The position numbers were made by a program, and so were the translations under genes. Shown here one piece after another: positions 42,863-57,930 of a stretch of DNA of 64,000 nucleotides (its first letter is position 1; each line of letters begins with the position of its first letter). This stretch comes from Cupriavidus campinensis (GTDB lineage Bacteria > Pseudomonadota > Gammaproteobacteria > Burkholderiales > Burkholderiaceae). Below the pieces are notes generated by a model. The model was not told the origin of the DNA, did no database searches, and saw only the letters and a list, made by a program, of their open reading frames with translations. The stretch is taken from positions 62,001-126,000 of the forward strand of contig NZ_CAJPVH010000011.1 of the NCBI RefSeq assembly GCF_905397395.1. Reading direction: 5' to 3'.

Positions 42863-44794
42863 ATGACAGACAGCAAAACGCCCGGCCGCAAGACGCTGGG
42901 CATCAAGACCGCCACGTCCACCTCGGACGCGCCGCGCAAGCCCACGCGCCCGGTGCGCGTCTCCGACCTGAACCGCAAGCGCGTGCAGGACGTGGTGACG
43001 GGCATCAAGGAGGCGCGGGAACGCGCCGGCGAGCGCAACAAGCGCAAGGCCGCCCCGGCCGAGGGTGCCGCGCGGCCTGATCGGGCTGATCGTGGAGAGC
43101 GCCCGGCGCGCCCGGCCCGTCCGCGCCCCGAGGGCGATCGGCCGCCGCGCCGCTATGGCGACGACGAGCGCCGCCCGCCCCAGCGTGGTTTCAGCGGCGA
43201 TGACCGCCGTCCGCCCCAGCGTGGCGCCGGCGGCGACGACCGTCCGCCCCGTCCACGCCGTTTCGGTGATGACGAAGCCCGCCCGCCGCGCCGGTATGGC
43301 GATGACGAGCGCCGCCCGCCGCAGCGTGGTTTCAGCGGCGACGATCGTCGTCCCCCGCAACGCGGCTTCAGCGGCGATGACCGCCGACCGCCCCAGCGCA
43401 GCTTCGGCAATGACGATCGCGGCGCGCCGCGTCCCCGCCGTTTCGGTGACGACGAAGCCCGCCCGCCACGCCGCTATGGCGATGACGAGCGCCGCCCGCC
43501 GCAACGCGGTGGCTTCGGTGGCGACGACCGTCGTCCCCCGCAGCGCGGTTTCAACAGCGACGACCGTCGCCCGCCCCAGCGCGGCTTCGGCAATGACGAT
43601 CGTGGCGCGCCGCGTCCCCGCCGTTTCGGTGACGACGAAGCCCGCCCGCCGCGCCGTTATGGCGATGATGAGCGCCGTCCGCCGCAACGCGGTGGCTTCG
43701 GTGGCGACGACCGTCGTCCCCCGCAACGCGGCCTCGGCGGCGATGACCGCCGTCCGCCCCAGCGCAGCTTCGGCAATGACGACCGCGGCGCCCCGCGTCC
43801 GCGCCGTTTCGGTGACGACGAAGCCCGCCCGCCACGCCGTTATGGCGATGACGAACGCCGTCCGTCGCAGCGTGGTGCCGGTGGCGATGACACGCGCCGC
43901 CCTGCCGCGCCGGCCCGCCGCTTCAGCGACACCGCCGACCGTGCGCGTCCGGTCCGTACCGAACGTCCGGCACCGCGCGCCGAGGCACGCGAGCCGGTCC
44001 GGCAGCAGGCGGAGGCCAATGACGACGGTCTCATCCGCCTGTCAAAGCGCATGTCCGAACTGGGCCTCTGCTCGCGCCGCGAGGCGGACGAGTGGATCCC
44101 GCGTGGCTGGGTGCTGGTAGACGGCAAGGCCGTGACCGAACTGGGTTCGCGCGTCCGCCCCGACGCCGAGATAGAGATCCTGCAGGCCGCCCGCTCCGAA
44201 CAGGGCGAGCGGGTGACCGTGCTGATCAACAAGCCCGTCGGCTACGTCTCAGGCCAGGCCGAGGACGGCTACGAGCCTGCCGCCGTGCTGTTCGCGCCCG
44301 AGAACCAGTGGGCCGAGGACCCCACCCGCAAGCGCTTCCAGCCGTGGCAACGCAAGAACCTCGCGCCGGCGGGCCGTCTCGATATCGACTCCACCGGCCT
44401 GCTGGTGCTGACGCAGGATGGCCGCGTAGCGCGCGCGCTGATCGGCGACGACTCGAATGTGGAGAAGGAATACCTGGTGCGCGTGGTCTGGGAATCGCCG
44501 GAAGGTCCGGTCGAGCGCAATATCAGCGCCGTGTTCCCGGCGGATGAGATCGAGCGGCTGCGTCACGGCCTGTCGCTCGATGGCGTGCCGCTCAAGCCGG
44601 CCAAGGTGAGCTGGCAGAACGAGGAGCAGCTGCGCTTCGTGCTGCGCGAAGGCCGCAAGCGCCAGATTCGCCGCATGTGCGAGCAGGTGGGACTGCGCGT
44701 GGTAGGCCTGAAGCGCGTGCGCATGGGCCGCGTGGTGCTGGGCGATCTGCCGCCGGGCCAGTGGCGCTTCCTGGGCGCATTCGAGAAGTTCTGA
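42863..44794 (+). CDS. rluB: 23S rRNA pseudouridine synthase RluB with long repeat-rich N-terminal arm
   Basis: A 643-residue enzyme whose last 255 residues are a normal RsuA/RluB-type synthase: S4 RNA-binding domain (LIRLSKRMSELGLCSRREADEWI, about 390-450), then the catalytic Asp in GRLDIDSTGLLVLTQDG (about residue 507) and REGRKRQIRRMCEQVGLRV. It should make a pseudouridine in helix 89 of 23S rRNA. The first 385 residues are low-complexity Arg/Asp/Gly/Pro sequence built from tandem units containing RRYGDDERRPPQRG and GAPRPRR; such arms occur in betaproteobacterial RluB but this one is long. The arm is probably disordered and RNA-binding. It follows glnD by 30 bases. Confidence 0.92.
   Translation: MTDSKTPGRKTLGIKTATSTSDAPRKPTRPVRVSDLNRKRVQDVVTGIKEARERAGERNKRKAAPAEGAARPDRADRGERPARPARPRPEGDRPPRRYGDDERRPPQRGFSGDDRRPPQRGAGGDDRPPRPRRFGDDEARPPRRYGDDERRPPQRGFSGDDRRPPQRGFSGDDRRPPQRSFGNDDRGAPRPRRFGDDEARPPRRYGDDERRPPQRGGFGGDDRRPPQRGFNSDDRRPPQRGFGNDDRGAPRPRRFGDDEARPPRRYGDDERRPPQRGGFGGDDRRPPQRGLGGDDRRPPQRSFGNDDRGAPRPRRFGDDEARPPRRYGDDERRPSQRGAGGDDTRRPAAPARRFSDTADRARPVRTERPAPRAEAREPVRQQAEANDDGLIRLSKRMSELGLCSRREADEWIPRGWVLVDGKAVTELGSRVRPDAEIEILQAARSEQGERVTVLINKPVGYVSGQAEDGYEPAAVLFAPENQWAEDPTRKRFQPWQRKNLAPAGRLDIDSTGLLVLTQDGRVARALIGDDSNVEKEYLVRVVWESPEGPVERNISAVFPADEIERLRHGLSLDGVPLKPAKVSWQNEEQLRFVLREGRKRQIRRMCEQVGLRVVGLKRVRMGRVVLGDLPPGQWRFLGAFEKF
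43262..43893 (+). repeat. Tandem 180/183-bp repeats inside rluB
   Basis: Four units begin at 43262, 43442, 43625 and 43808 (periods 180, 183, 183; the last is partial). Each starts with FGDDEARPPRRYGDDER and contains several DDRRPPQRG sub-repeats, ending GAPRPRR. The period stays a multiple of three, so the reading frame is kept, and nucleotide similarity between units is very high, suggesting recent copying. Confidence 0.95.
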
Positions 44795-44805
44795 CGCCAG
44801 ATGGT

Positions 44806-44836
44806 GCCTCCCTCGCCGGCAAGCGGTGAGGGAGGC
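44806..44836. terminator. Hairpin between convergent rluB and def
   Basis: GCCTCCCTC and GAGGGAGGC form a 9-bp stem, extendable by GCC/GGT, centred between the two stop codons. No T-tract is present, so efficiency is uncertain. Confidence 0.5.
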
Positions 44837-44843
44837 CGCCGCC

Positions 44844-48906
<4,063 letters not shown>

Positions 48907-48907
48907 C

Positions 48908-51900
48908 TCAAGCGGCCTCCGCCATAGACACTGCTGCATCCATATCCACCGCCACGATCCGCGACACGCCTTGCTCCTGCATGGTCACGCCGATCAGCTG
49001 ATGGGCCATCTCCATCGCAATCTTGTTGTGAGAAATAAACACGAACTGGGTCTTGTCGGACATGCGCGCCACCATGTTGGCGTAGCGCTCGGTATTGGCA
49101 TCGTCAAGCGGCGCGTCCACCTCGTCCAGCAGGCAGAACGGCGCGGGGTTCAGCTGGAACATCGCGAACACCAGCGCAATCGCGGTCAGCGCCTTCTCGC
49201 CGCCGGAAAGCAGGTGAATCGTCGAGTTCTTCTTGCCCGGTGGCTGGGCCATCACCTGCACGCCGGCATCGAGGATTTCCTCGCCGGTCATGATCAGGCG
49301 CGCCTGGCCGCCACCGAACAGCTGCGGGAACAGCTCGCCGAAATGATGGTTGACCTGGTCGAACGTGCCTTGCAGCAGCGCGCGCGTTTCCTGGTCGATC
49401 TTGGCGATGGCGTCCTCGAGCGTGTTGATGGCGTCGTTCAGGTCGGCCGACTGGGCGTCGAGGAAGGTCTTGCGCTCGCGCGCGGCGGACAGTTCATCGA
49501 GCGCGGCCATGTTGACCGGGCCCAGCGCGTTGATCGCATTGTTGATGCGCGTGACTTCGCCTTGCAGGTAGGACGGCTTCAGCTCGGCGGTCAGCTTCTC
49601 GGCCAGCGCCACCTCGTCGACCTGTGCGGTCGTCAGCTGCTCGGTGAACTGCTCCTGGTTCAGGCGCGCGGCCTGCTCCTTGAGCTGCAACTCGGTGATG
49701 CGGTCGCGCAGCGGCTGCAGGCTGCGCTCGGCGGCCAGGCGCTGTTCGTCGAACTGGCGCAGCTGTGCCGACAGCGCATCCAGCTCGATGCGCGCCGCCG
49801 ACAGCTTCTCTTCCTTCTCGGCGCGCACTTCCAGCGCCTCTTGCAGGCCGGTGTGGGCGGTCTGCTCGTTGATGGTTTCGAGTTCGACGCGCGCGTTTTC
49901 CAGCGATTCGGCGATGCGCTCGGACTGGTCCGCCGCCATCTGGATGTTGCGGCGCAGTTCGTCGATGCGGCCGGACAGGTTGCGCTCGGCGAACACCGCC
50001 TCCTGCGCGGCCCGTTCGAAATCGCGCAACTGCTGGCGCGCGCCGGTCAGCTTGCCGTCCAGCGCCTCGAAGGCCATCTGGTGGTCTTCGTGGGCCGCCT
50101 GCATCTCGGCCAGCTGGGTGTCGTGCTGCTCGAAGGTCGCCTCGGACTCGGCACGCACGGCGCGCTGTTCCTCGATCTGGGCCTCGATCTCCGCCAGTTC
50201 CTCGCGGATCTGGCCGCTCCGGGCGGAGAATCGCTCCATCGCCTGCGACAGCTTGAGCACGTCCATCTGCAACGTGTGCACGCGCCGCGTGGCCTGCTCA
50301 GCGCGGGTGCGGGCCTCGGCCAGCGCCTGGCTGGCCTGGGTGTAGGCCGACTCCGCGCGCACGGCCTGGGTCTTGGCCTCGTCGGACAGCAGCATCTGCG
50401 CGCGCGCCTGCTTCTGCAGGTTTTCGATTTCCTGTTCGCGGGCCAGCATGCCGGCCTGCTCGGAATCGGCGGCGTAGATCTGGATCGCGTTGCGGCCCAC
50501 CAGGTGGCCTTCGGCAACGACGAACTGCGCGCCTTCCGGCAGCGTGCCGCGCCCGGCCAGTGCCTGCGCCATGTCGGTGGCGGTGTAGATGTCGGCCAGC
50601 CAGTCCTGCATGACGGCGCGGATGCCCGGCTCGGTGATCTGCACCAGCGACATCAGCGGGCGCAGCCCGGCGGGCGCCTCCACGGGCCGCGCAGCGGACG
50701 GCGGCGAGTAGAACGCGAGCTTGGCGGGCGGCGCATCGGACAGGAAGGCCTTGACCCAGTCCAGATTGGACACTTCCAGTGCGGCCAACTTCTCGCGCAG
50801 CACGGATTCGAGCGCGTTTTCCCAGCCCGGCTCGATATGCACCTTCTTCCACAGGCGCGGCAGCTCGGCCAGGCCATGGCGCTCCAGCCACGGCTGGACC
50901 TTGCCCTCGGTCTGCACGTTTTCCTGCAACTGGCGCAGCGCGGACAGGCGGGCTTCCAGCGCGGCGATGGCGGCGGCTTCGCTCTGCACGCGCTCCTGCG
51001 CGCTGCGGCGCTCGGCGTCCAGGCGCGGCACGCGGTCCTCGCTGTCCATCAGCACGGCCTGGGCTTCCTCGAGCATCGCTTCCTGCTCGGCCAGCTCGCC
51101 GCGTTGTTCTTCCAGCCGGGTCTCGTCGGGGCGGTCGAGCCCCTTGTCTTCCAGCGACAGGCGTTCCTTGCGCTGCTCCAGCTGCTGGAGCATCTGGTCG
51201 GCGCTGCGCTGCTGGGCGGCCTCGAGCTTCAGCGTCTGCTCGGCCTGCATGATGCCGGCGCGCTGCTCGTTCAGCAGTTGCTGGGCGTCGCGCCACTGGC
51301 CTTCCAGCGTCGGCAGTTCGTCGGACTTCTGCGCCACGGCGTCCTGCGCCTCGATGGTGCGGGCCTCGGACAGGGCCAGGTTTTCCTCGGCCTGGGCCAG
51401 TTCCTCGGTGGCCTGCTCGGCCTTGCCCTGCCATTGCTCGCGCTGGGTGGTCAGGGCGGCAATCTGCGCCTGCACGCGGTTGCGCGACTCCACCACATAG
51501 CGGATCTCGGCCTCGAGCTTGCTGACCTCGGAGTTGGCCTCGTACAGCGCGCCCTGGGCGGCGTGCATGCCGTCCGACGCGGCGTAGTGCGCCGCGCGCA
51601 TCGTCTCCAGCTCGGCTTCCACATGGCGTAGCTGGGCGGTCTGGGCTTCCAGGTCGATTTGGGCCTGCTCGATGGCGCGCGCATGGCGCTCCTGCTCGGC
51701 CTGGGCCTCGCGCTTGCGCAGCAGCCACAGCAGTTGCTGCTTTTCCTCGCCGTCGGCCTGCAGGGTCTTGAAGCGCTGGGCTACCTCGGCCTGGCCTTCG
51801 AGCTTGTCGAGGTTGGCGCCGAGTTCGCGCAGGATGTCTTCCACGCGGGTCAGGTTCTCGCGCGTGTCGCCCAGGCGGTTTTCGGTCTCGCGGCGGCGTT

Positions 51901-52423
51901 CCTTGTACTTGGAGACGCCGGCGGCCTCTTCCAGGAAAATCCGCATGTCATCGGGCTTGGCCTCGATGATGCGCGAGATCATGCCCTGCCCGATGATGGC
52001 GTAGGCGCGCGGCCCCAGGCCGGTGCCCAGGAAGATGTCCTGGATGTCGCGCCGGCGCACCGGCTGGTTGTTGATGTAGTACGAGGAGGTGCCGTCGCGG
52101 GTCAGCACGCGCTTGACGGCCACTTCGGCGTACTGGCTCCACTGGCCGGCGGCGCGGCCTTCGGCGTTGTCGAAGACCAGTTCCACGCTGGCGCGCCCGG
52201 CCTGCTTGCGCGCGGTGGAACCGTTGAAGATCACGTCCTGCATGGATTCGCCACGCAGTTCGGACGCGCGTGACTCACCCAGCACCCAACGCACGGCGTC
52301 GATGATGTTGGATTTGCCGCAGCCGTTGGGACCGACGATGCCGACCAGTTGGCCGGGCACTTGAAAATTGGTGGGATCGACGAAGGACTTGAAGCCCGCC
52401 AGCTTGATCGAGGACAGTCGCAC
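48908..52423 (-). CDS. smc: Chromosome segregation protein SMC
   Basis: A 1171-residue condensin ATPase that organises and resolves chromosomes with ScpA/ScpB (not in this window). It has an N-terminal Walker A (GPNGCGKSN), two long coiled-coil arms (about 170-500 and 680-1010), a hinge (near residues 520-640, QPWLERHGLAELPRLWKK) and a C-terminal signature LLSGGEKALTAIAL with Walker B CLLDEVDAPLDD. The start codon is GTG with no clear Shine-Dalgarno. It heads smc-zipA-ligA-def. Confidence 0.97.
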   Translation of the reverse strand: MRLSSIKLAGFKSFVDPTNFQVPGQLVGIVGPNGCGKSNIIDAVRWVLGESRASELRGESMQDVIFNGSTARKQAGRASVELVFDNAEGRAAGQWSQYAEVAVKRVLTRDGTSSYYINNQPVRRRDIQDIFLGTGLGPRAYAIIGQGMISRIIEAKPDDMRIFLEEAAGVSKYKERRRETENRLGDTRENLTRVEDILRELGANLDKLEGQAEVAQRFKTLQADGEEKQQLLWLLRKREAQAEQERHARAIEQAQIDLEAQTAQLRHVEAELETMRAAHYAASDGMHAAQGALYEANSEVSKLEAEIRYVVESRNRVQAQIAALTTQREQWQGKAEQATEELAQAEENLALSEARTIEAQDAVAQKSDELPTLEGQWRDAQQLLNEQRAGIMQAEQTLKLEAAQQRSADQMLQQLEQRKERLSLEDKGLDRPDETRLEEQRGELAEQEAMLEEAQAVLMDSEDRVPRLDAERRSAQERVQSEAAAIAALEARLSALRQLQENVQTEGKVQPWLERHGLAELPRLWKKVHIEPGWENALESVLREKLAALEVSNLDWVKAFLSDAPPAKLAFYSPPSAARPVEAPAGLRPLMSLVQITEPGIRAVMQDWLADIYTATDMAQALAGRGTLPEGAQFVVAEGHLVGRNAIQIYAADSEQAGMLAREQEIENLQKQARAQMLLSDEAKTQAVRAESAYTQASQALAEARTRAEQATRRVHTLQMDVLKLSQAMERFSARSGQIREELAEIEAQIEEQRAVRAESEATFEQHDTQLAEMQAAHEDHQMAFEALDGKLTGARQQLRDFERAAQEAVFAERNLSGRIDELRRNIQMAADQSERIAESLENARVELETINEQTAHTGLQEALEVRAEKEEKLSAARIELDALSAQLRQFDEQRLAAERSLQPLRDRITELQLKEQAARLNQEQFTEQLTTAQVDEVALAEKLTAELKPSYLQGEVTRINNAINALGPVNMAALDELSAARERKTFLDAQSADLNDAINTLEDAIAKIDQETRALLQGTFDQVNHHFGELFPQLFGGGQARLIMTGEEILDAGVQVMAQPPGKKNSTIHLLSGGEKALTAIALVFAMFQLNPAPFCLLDEVDAPLDDANTERYANMVARMSDKTQFVFISHNKIAMEMAHQLIGVTMQEQGVSRIVAVDMDAAVSMAEAA

Positions 52424-52873
52424 GGTTGTCGTGTGGTTTGGGCGTTACGAATGTTGGAAAAGCCGGGCTGCCCCGGAGGCGCTCGACGTGACGTGACGTC
52501 AACGTCTCATGCGACCCATTGGGGCCCGATAGATTGGCGGTAATCATACCATCGCGGACCGTTCGTCCGGCCGCTTTATCGCCCGATGGGCACCGTTTCC
52601 GACGCCTCATTCCCGACCCAGAAAATCCTTGCTTTTCCGCGAGTTGCGTCTATTCATGCAAGCGGTTTCGAGGTGCACGCTGCGTGCCCGCAACACCGTG
52701 ATGCGACGCCCGCGCGACAAATCCAGCGGAAACTTCCTAGGGTTAGTGCTAGTCTCTTGGAATGCCGGCGTGACCCCGGAGCCCCTCCGGAAAGAAGCGC
52801 CCTCCCCGCCGCTCGACCGTCATCCGGCCGTCACACGCCGCCTGCAGGTCGCGATTTGCCTGGAGATCCGTGC
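52424..52873. other. Gene-free divergent region between smc and the ferritin-like gene
   Basis: A 450-base stretch in which I see no credible gene. A TATGAT -10-like box on the minus strand (52548-52543), inside the small inverted repeat GGTA-ATCA-TACC, may serve smc. A CRE-like palindrome TGACGTCA with flanking GACGTG copies lies at about 52488-52506. The segment before the ferritin-like gene has no obvious -35/-10 pair. Confidence 0.45.
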
Positions 52874-53713
52874 ATGACCGCAACCCCAGCGACCCCGGAA
52901 CGGGACGACCTGCCCTGGTCCGTGTCCGACATCGACTACGCGTCCATCGACGCGGAGAAGGTGCGCAACAACCGCACGCTGTTCTATCTGCTCGCCGCGG
53001 CATCCTTTATCGAAAGCGGCTCCGACACCTACGCGGGCAACCTCGCCATCTACTACGCCCATGTGCCGGAGGCCGCCACGTGGCTCGCCCGGCACTGGGA
53101 ATCCGAGGAATTGCAGCACGGTTTCGCGCTGCGCCGCTACGTGGAGCACGTCTGGCCGGAATTCGACTGGCCGCGCGGCTACCAGCGCTTCTTCGACGAA
53201 TACAGCCAGACCTGCTCGATCGACAATTTCGAGCGATCGCACGCGCTGGAGATGGCCGCGCGCTGCGTGGTGGAAACCGGCACGGCCACCTACTACCGTG
53301 CCCTGGAGCAGGCCAGCGACGAGCCGGTGCTGCGCGACCTGACCCGCCGCATCGCCAACGACGAGGTGCGCCACTACAAGCATTTCTTCCGTTATTTCAA
53401 TGCCTTGAACGGCCAGGAGCGGATCGGGCGCGCCCGGGTGCTGGGCGCGCTGGCGCGGCGTTTGCTCGAAATCAAGAACGAGGATGCCGAGATCGCGCTG
53501 CGCAACGTGCTGCGGGTGGAGCGCAACCAGGAAGACGTGCCGGAGCAGGACGTGCGCGCGCTGAACTCCCAGTGCAGCGCCGTGGTGCGCCGGAACCTGC
53601 CGCTCGAGATGACCGTCAAGATGCTGTTGCGTCCGCTGCACCTGCACGCCGGGCTGGAGCGATTCATCCGCCGCCCGCTGGTGGCCGCGGTCTCGCGGGT
53701 GATGCTTTATTAA
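52874..53713 (+). CDS. Ferritin-like di-iron protein
   Basis: A 279-residue four-helix-bundle protein of the ferritin-like superfamily. Two ExxH pairs (E79-L-Q-H82 in SEELQHG, and [11 protein letters not shown]) plus further glutamates (E47 in FIESGSD; the one in [10 protein letters not shown]) give a complete di-iron site of the ribonucleotide-reductase/acyl-ACP-desaturase kind. It could be a desaturase-like or oxygenase-like enzyme; no transit or membrane segment is seen. GGAG lies 8 bases before the ATG, and open frame upstream lacks similarity. It stands alone: divergent from smc and followed by dapC. Confidence 0.8.
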   Translation: MTATPATPERDDLPWSVSDIDYASIDAEKVRNNRTLFYLLAAASFIESGSDTYAGNLAIYYAHVPEAATWLARHWESEELQHGFALRRYVEHVWPEFDWPRGYQRFFDEYSQTCSIDNFERSHALEMAARCVVETGTATYYRALEQASDEPVLRDLTRRIANDEVRHYKHFFRYFNALNGQERIGRARVLGALARRLLEIKNEDAEIALRNVLRVERNQEDVPEQDVRALNSQCSAVVRRNLPLEMTVKMLLRPLHLHAGLERFIRRPLVAAVSRVMLY

Positions 53714-53728
53714 GCGAAGCCGGCACGC

Positions 53729-53774
53729 GGGGCGGCGGCGGCATTCCTTTATAATGCCGGGTTTCAACCGCCCC
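53729..53774 (+). promoter_or_regulatory. Nested inverted repeats before dapC
   Basis: Outer arms GGGGCGG/CCGCCCC enclose inner arms CGGCATT/AATGCCG with a 7-base loop. A TATAAT (53750-53755) lies in the inner hairpin. It could be a terminator of the preceding gene, a dapC promoter/operator, or both. It ends 14 bases before the dapC start. Confidence 0.4.
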
Positions 53775-53788
53775 GCCTGCCTGCCACC

Positions 53789-54994
53789 GTGAATCCGCGC
53801 CTCGACCTGCTCCAGACCTATCCTTTCGAGAAACTGCGCGTGCTGGTGGCGGACGTCAAACCCGCCGACAAGCCGGCCATCAGCTTCGGCATTGGCGAGC
53901 CCAAGCATCCGACTCCCGAATTCATCAAGCAGGCGATGACCGCGTCGCTGGCCGGACTGGCCAGCTACCCGAGCACCGCCGGCACCGACGCGCTGCGCCA
54001 GGGCATCGCCGGCTGGCTGGAGCGCCGCTACGGCCTGCCGAAGGTTGACGCCGCCACTGAAGTCCTGCCCGTGACGGGCTCGCGCGAGGCGCTGTTCGCC
54101 TTCGCCCAGACCGTGGTGGACGCCAGCCGCCCCAACCCGCTGGTGCTGTGCCCGAACCCGTTCTACCAGATCTACGAAGGCGCCACGCTGCTGGCCGGCG
54201 CCCGGCCGGTATTCGCCAACAGCGACCCGGCGCGCAACTTCGCGCCCGCGTTCGACCAGATCGGCGCCGAGACCTGGCAGGACGTGCAGTTGCTGTACGT
54301 CTGCTCGCCCGGCAATCCCACCGGCGCCGTGATGTCGCTGGCGGACTGGAAGCAGCTGTTCGAGTTGTCCGATCGCCACGGCTTCGTGATCGCCTCGGAT
54401 GAGTGCTATTCCGAGATCTATTTCGACGAAGCCAACCCGCCGCTGGGCGCGCTGGAAGCCGCCCATAAGCTGGGCCGCGGCTTCGAGCGGCTGGTGATGT
54501 TTTCGAGCCTCTCCAAGCGCTCCAACGTGCCGGGCCTGCGCTCGGGCTTCGTGGCCGGCGACCCGGCAATTCTCAAGAAATTCCTGCTATACCGTACCTA
54601 CCACGGCGCGGCCATGAACCCTGCCGTGCAGGCGGCCAGCGTGGCCGCGTGGAACGACGAGGCCCATGTGCGCGAGAACCGCGCGGCCTATGTGAAGAAA
54701 TTCAGCGCCGTCACGCCGATGCTGGCGGAAGTGCTCGATGTAGCACTTCCCGATGCCGCGTTCTATCTCTGGGCCGATGTCTCGCGCACCGGTCTGTCCG
54801 ATACGGACTTCGCCGTGCGCCTGCTGGCCGAACAGAACGTGGCCGTGCTGCCCGGCAGCTACCTGGCGCGTGACGCCCATGGCGTGAACCCGGGCAGGAA
54901 CCGCGTGCGGATGGCCCTGGTGGCCACGCCGGACGAGTGCGTGGAAGGCGCGCGCCGGATCGTCGAATTCTGCAAGTCGCTGGGCGGGCGCTGA
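53789..54994 (+). CDS. dapC: Succinyldiaminopimelate aminotransferase DapC
   Basis: PLP-dependent class I/II aminotransferase that makes N-succinyl-LL-diaminopimelate from the keto acid in lysine and cell-wall synthesis. The 401 residues show the cofactor lysine in FSSLSKRSNVPGLRSGF, substrate/cofactor residues in SPGNPTGAVM and SDECYSEIYF, and the terminal Arg region NRVRMALVA. The start is GTG at 53789. It is followed by dapD and, further on, dapE, which makes DapC far more likely than a generic aminotransferase. Confidence 0.93.
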   Translation: MNPRLDLLQTYPFEKLRVLVADVKPADKPAISFGIGEPKHPTPEFIKQAMTASLAGLASYPSTAGTDALRQGIAGWLERRYGLPKVDAATEVLPVTGSREALFAFAQTVVDASRPNPLVLCPNPFYQIYEGATLLAGARPVFANSDPARNFAPAFDQIGAETWQDVQLLYVCSPGNPTGAVMSLADWKQLFELSDRHGFVIASDECYSEIYFDEANPPLGALEAAHKLGRGFERLVMFSSLSKRSNVPGLRSGFVAGDPAILKKFLLYRTYHGAAMNPAVQAASVAAWNDEAHVRENRAAYVKKFSAVTPMLAEVLDVALPDAAFYLWADVSRTGLSDTDFAVRLLAEQNVAVLPGSYLARDAHGVNPGRNRVRMALVATPDECVEGARRIVEFCKSLGGR

Positions 54995-55021
54995 CCCCTT
55001 CCCGGCGGACCAAGGTTATTA

Positions 55022-55045
55022 CCTGAACAATCACCTGAACCATCA
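55022..55045 (+). repeat. Two 12-bp tandem repeats in the dapD leader
   Basis: CCTGAACAATCA is followed directly by CCTGAACCATCA, one mismatch. They end 17 bases before the dapD ATG. Confidence 0.8.
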
Positions 55046-55062
55046 CCACTAAAGAAACGACC

Positions 55063-55890
55063 ATGACGCAAGCACTGCAAGCCCTGATCGACCAGGCGTG
55101 GGAAGACCGCGCCAGCCTGTCGCCCAAGTCCGCCCCGAACGACATCCGCGAGGCGGTGGCCAACGTGATCTCCCAGCTGGACGCCGGCGCCCTGCGCGTG
55201 GCCGAAAAGCAAGGCAAGGAATGGGTCGTCAACCAGTGGATCAAGAAGGCCGTGCTGCTCTCGTTCCGCCTGGAAGACAACGCGCCGATGGCCGCTGGCG
55301 GTTTTGCGCAGTTCTACGACAAGGTGCCGACCAAGTTCGCCAACTGGACCGGCGACGACTTCGCCCGCGCCGGCTTCCGCGTGGTGCCGCCCGCCGTGGC
55401 CCGCCGTGGTTCGTTCATCGCCAAGAACGCCGTGCTGATGCCGTCGTACGTGAACATCGGCGCCTATGTGGATGAAGGCACGATGGTCGATACCTGGGCC
55501 ACCGTGGGTTCGTGCGCGCAGATCGGCAAGAACGTCCACCTGTCGGGCGGCGTGGGCATCGGTGGCGTGCTGGAGCCGCTGCAGGCCAACCCGGTGATCA
55601 TCGAGGACAACTGCTTCATCGGCGCGCGCTCGGAAGTGGTGGAAGGCGTGATCGTGGAAGAGAACTCGGTGATCTCGATGGGCGTGTACCTGGGCCAGTC
55701 GACCAAGATCTATGACCGCGAAACCGGCGAGATCCACTATGGCCGCGTGCCGGCCGGTTCGGTGGTGGTGGCCGGCAACCTGCCGTCCAAGGATGGCAAG
55801 TACAGCCTGTACTGCGCCGTGATCGTGAAGAAGGTGGACGCGCAAACCCGCGCCAAGACCAGCCTGAACGATCTGCTGCGCGGCGACTGA
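55063..55890 (+). CDS. dapD: Tetrahydrodipicolinate N-succinyltransferase
   Basis: Opens the succinylase branch of lysine/diaminopimelate synthesis. The 275-residue protein has an N-terminal helical domain, a left-handed beta-helix of hexapeptide repeats ([38 protein letters not shown]) and the short C-terminal strand domain. It follows dapC by 68 bases and is followed by a hairpin that may end or attenuate the transcript. Confidence 0.97.
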   Translation: MTQALQALIDQAWEDRASLSPKSAPNDIREAVANVISQLDAGALRVAEKQGKEWVVNQWIKKAVLLSFRLEDNAPMAAGGFAQFYDKVPTKFANWTGDDFARAGFRVVPPAVARRGSFIAKNAVLMPSYVNIGAYVDEGTMVDTWATVGSCAQIGKNVHLSGGVGIGGVLEPLQANPVIIEDNCFIGARSEVVEGVIVEENSVISMGVYLGQSTKIYDRETGEIHYGRVPAGSVVVAGNLPSKDGKYSLYCAVIVKKVDAQTRAKTSLNDLLRGD

Positions 55891-55910
55891 TCCACGCAAG
55901 CCGCCGCAAC

Positions 55911-55945
55911 GCCGCCGGCCATCCTCGTCGAGGGTGGCCGGCGGC
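55911..55945 (+). terminator. Strong hairpin after dapD
   Basis: GCCGCCGGCCA and TGGCCGGCGGC form a perfect 11-bp stem, with CCTC/GAGG pairing inside. No T-tract follows. It begins 20 bases after the dapD stop. Confidence 0.5.
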
Positions 55946-55959
55946 GAACCGATTCGCCC

Positions 55960-56343
55960 ATGCCTTCCCTCCGCAAGCGACTCATGGCCCTAGACCCCGC
56001 CACTGTCAGCACCGTGCTCTCCCTGCTCCCTACCATCCTCGACCAGGCCAACAAGACCATCGAGAAGATCAAGAAGGGCCGCCGCAAGGACGAGCCGGAC
56101 ATCGGCGGCACGATGGAGCCGCGCGACCCCGCTGCCCGCATCGCCGAGCTGGAGATGGCCGCCATGCAGCAGGCCGAGGCCGTGAAGCTGCTGGCCGAGC
56201 AGCACGCCATCACCATCGAGGCGCTGCGCAAGGAAGCCGCCCGGCTGGACCGCCGCCTGCGGCTGATGACCGCCGTGGCCATGACCGGCGTGGCGCTGGG
56301 CCTGGGCGGGCTGGTCATCGCCCTCAACCTGCTGTTCCGATAA
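55960..56343 (+). CDS. Small coiled-coil protein with C-terminal membrane helix
   Basis: A 127-residue protein I do not recognise. The middle is an amphipathic, Ala/Glu-rich helix (RIAELEMAAMQQAEAVKLLAEQHAITIEALRKEAARLDRRL) likely to form a coiled coil, and residues about 103-125 are hydrophobic (AVAMTGVALGLGGLVIALNLLF), so it is probably tail-anchored in the inner membrane. A second ATG at 55984 is possible; neither has a good Shine-Dalgarno. It is placed in the dap cluster with only 5 bases to yffB, so it is likely co-transcribed. No functional link to lysine synthesis is evident. Confidence 0.72.
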   Translation: MPSLRKRLMALDPATVSTVLSLLPTILDQANKTIEKIKKGRRKDEPDIGGTMEPRDPAARIAELEMAAMQQAEAVKLLAEQHAITIEALRKEAARLDRRLRLMTAVAMTGVALGLGGLVIALNLLFR

Positions 56344-56348
56344 TCACC

Positions 56349-57870
<1,522 letters not shown>

Positions 57871-57884
57871 CCGGCCGCGACGAC

Positions 57885-57911
57885 GGGGGCCCTGGCGGCC
57901 CCTTTTCTTAT
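57885..57911 (+). terminator. Terminator of dapE
   Basis: GGGGCC-CTGGC-GGCCCC is a 6-bp GC-only stem followed by TTTTCTTAT, 15 bases after the dapE stop. Confidence 0.78.
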
Positions 57912-57930
57912 CCTTATTGTGGTGTCTCCC

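Noticed and set aside
43262..43893. CRISPR-like repeat array
   Set aside because: Units are 180/183 bp, contiguous, coding and in frame with rluB; there are no unique spacers.
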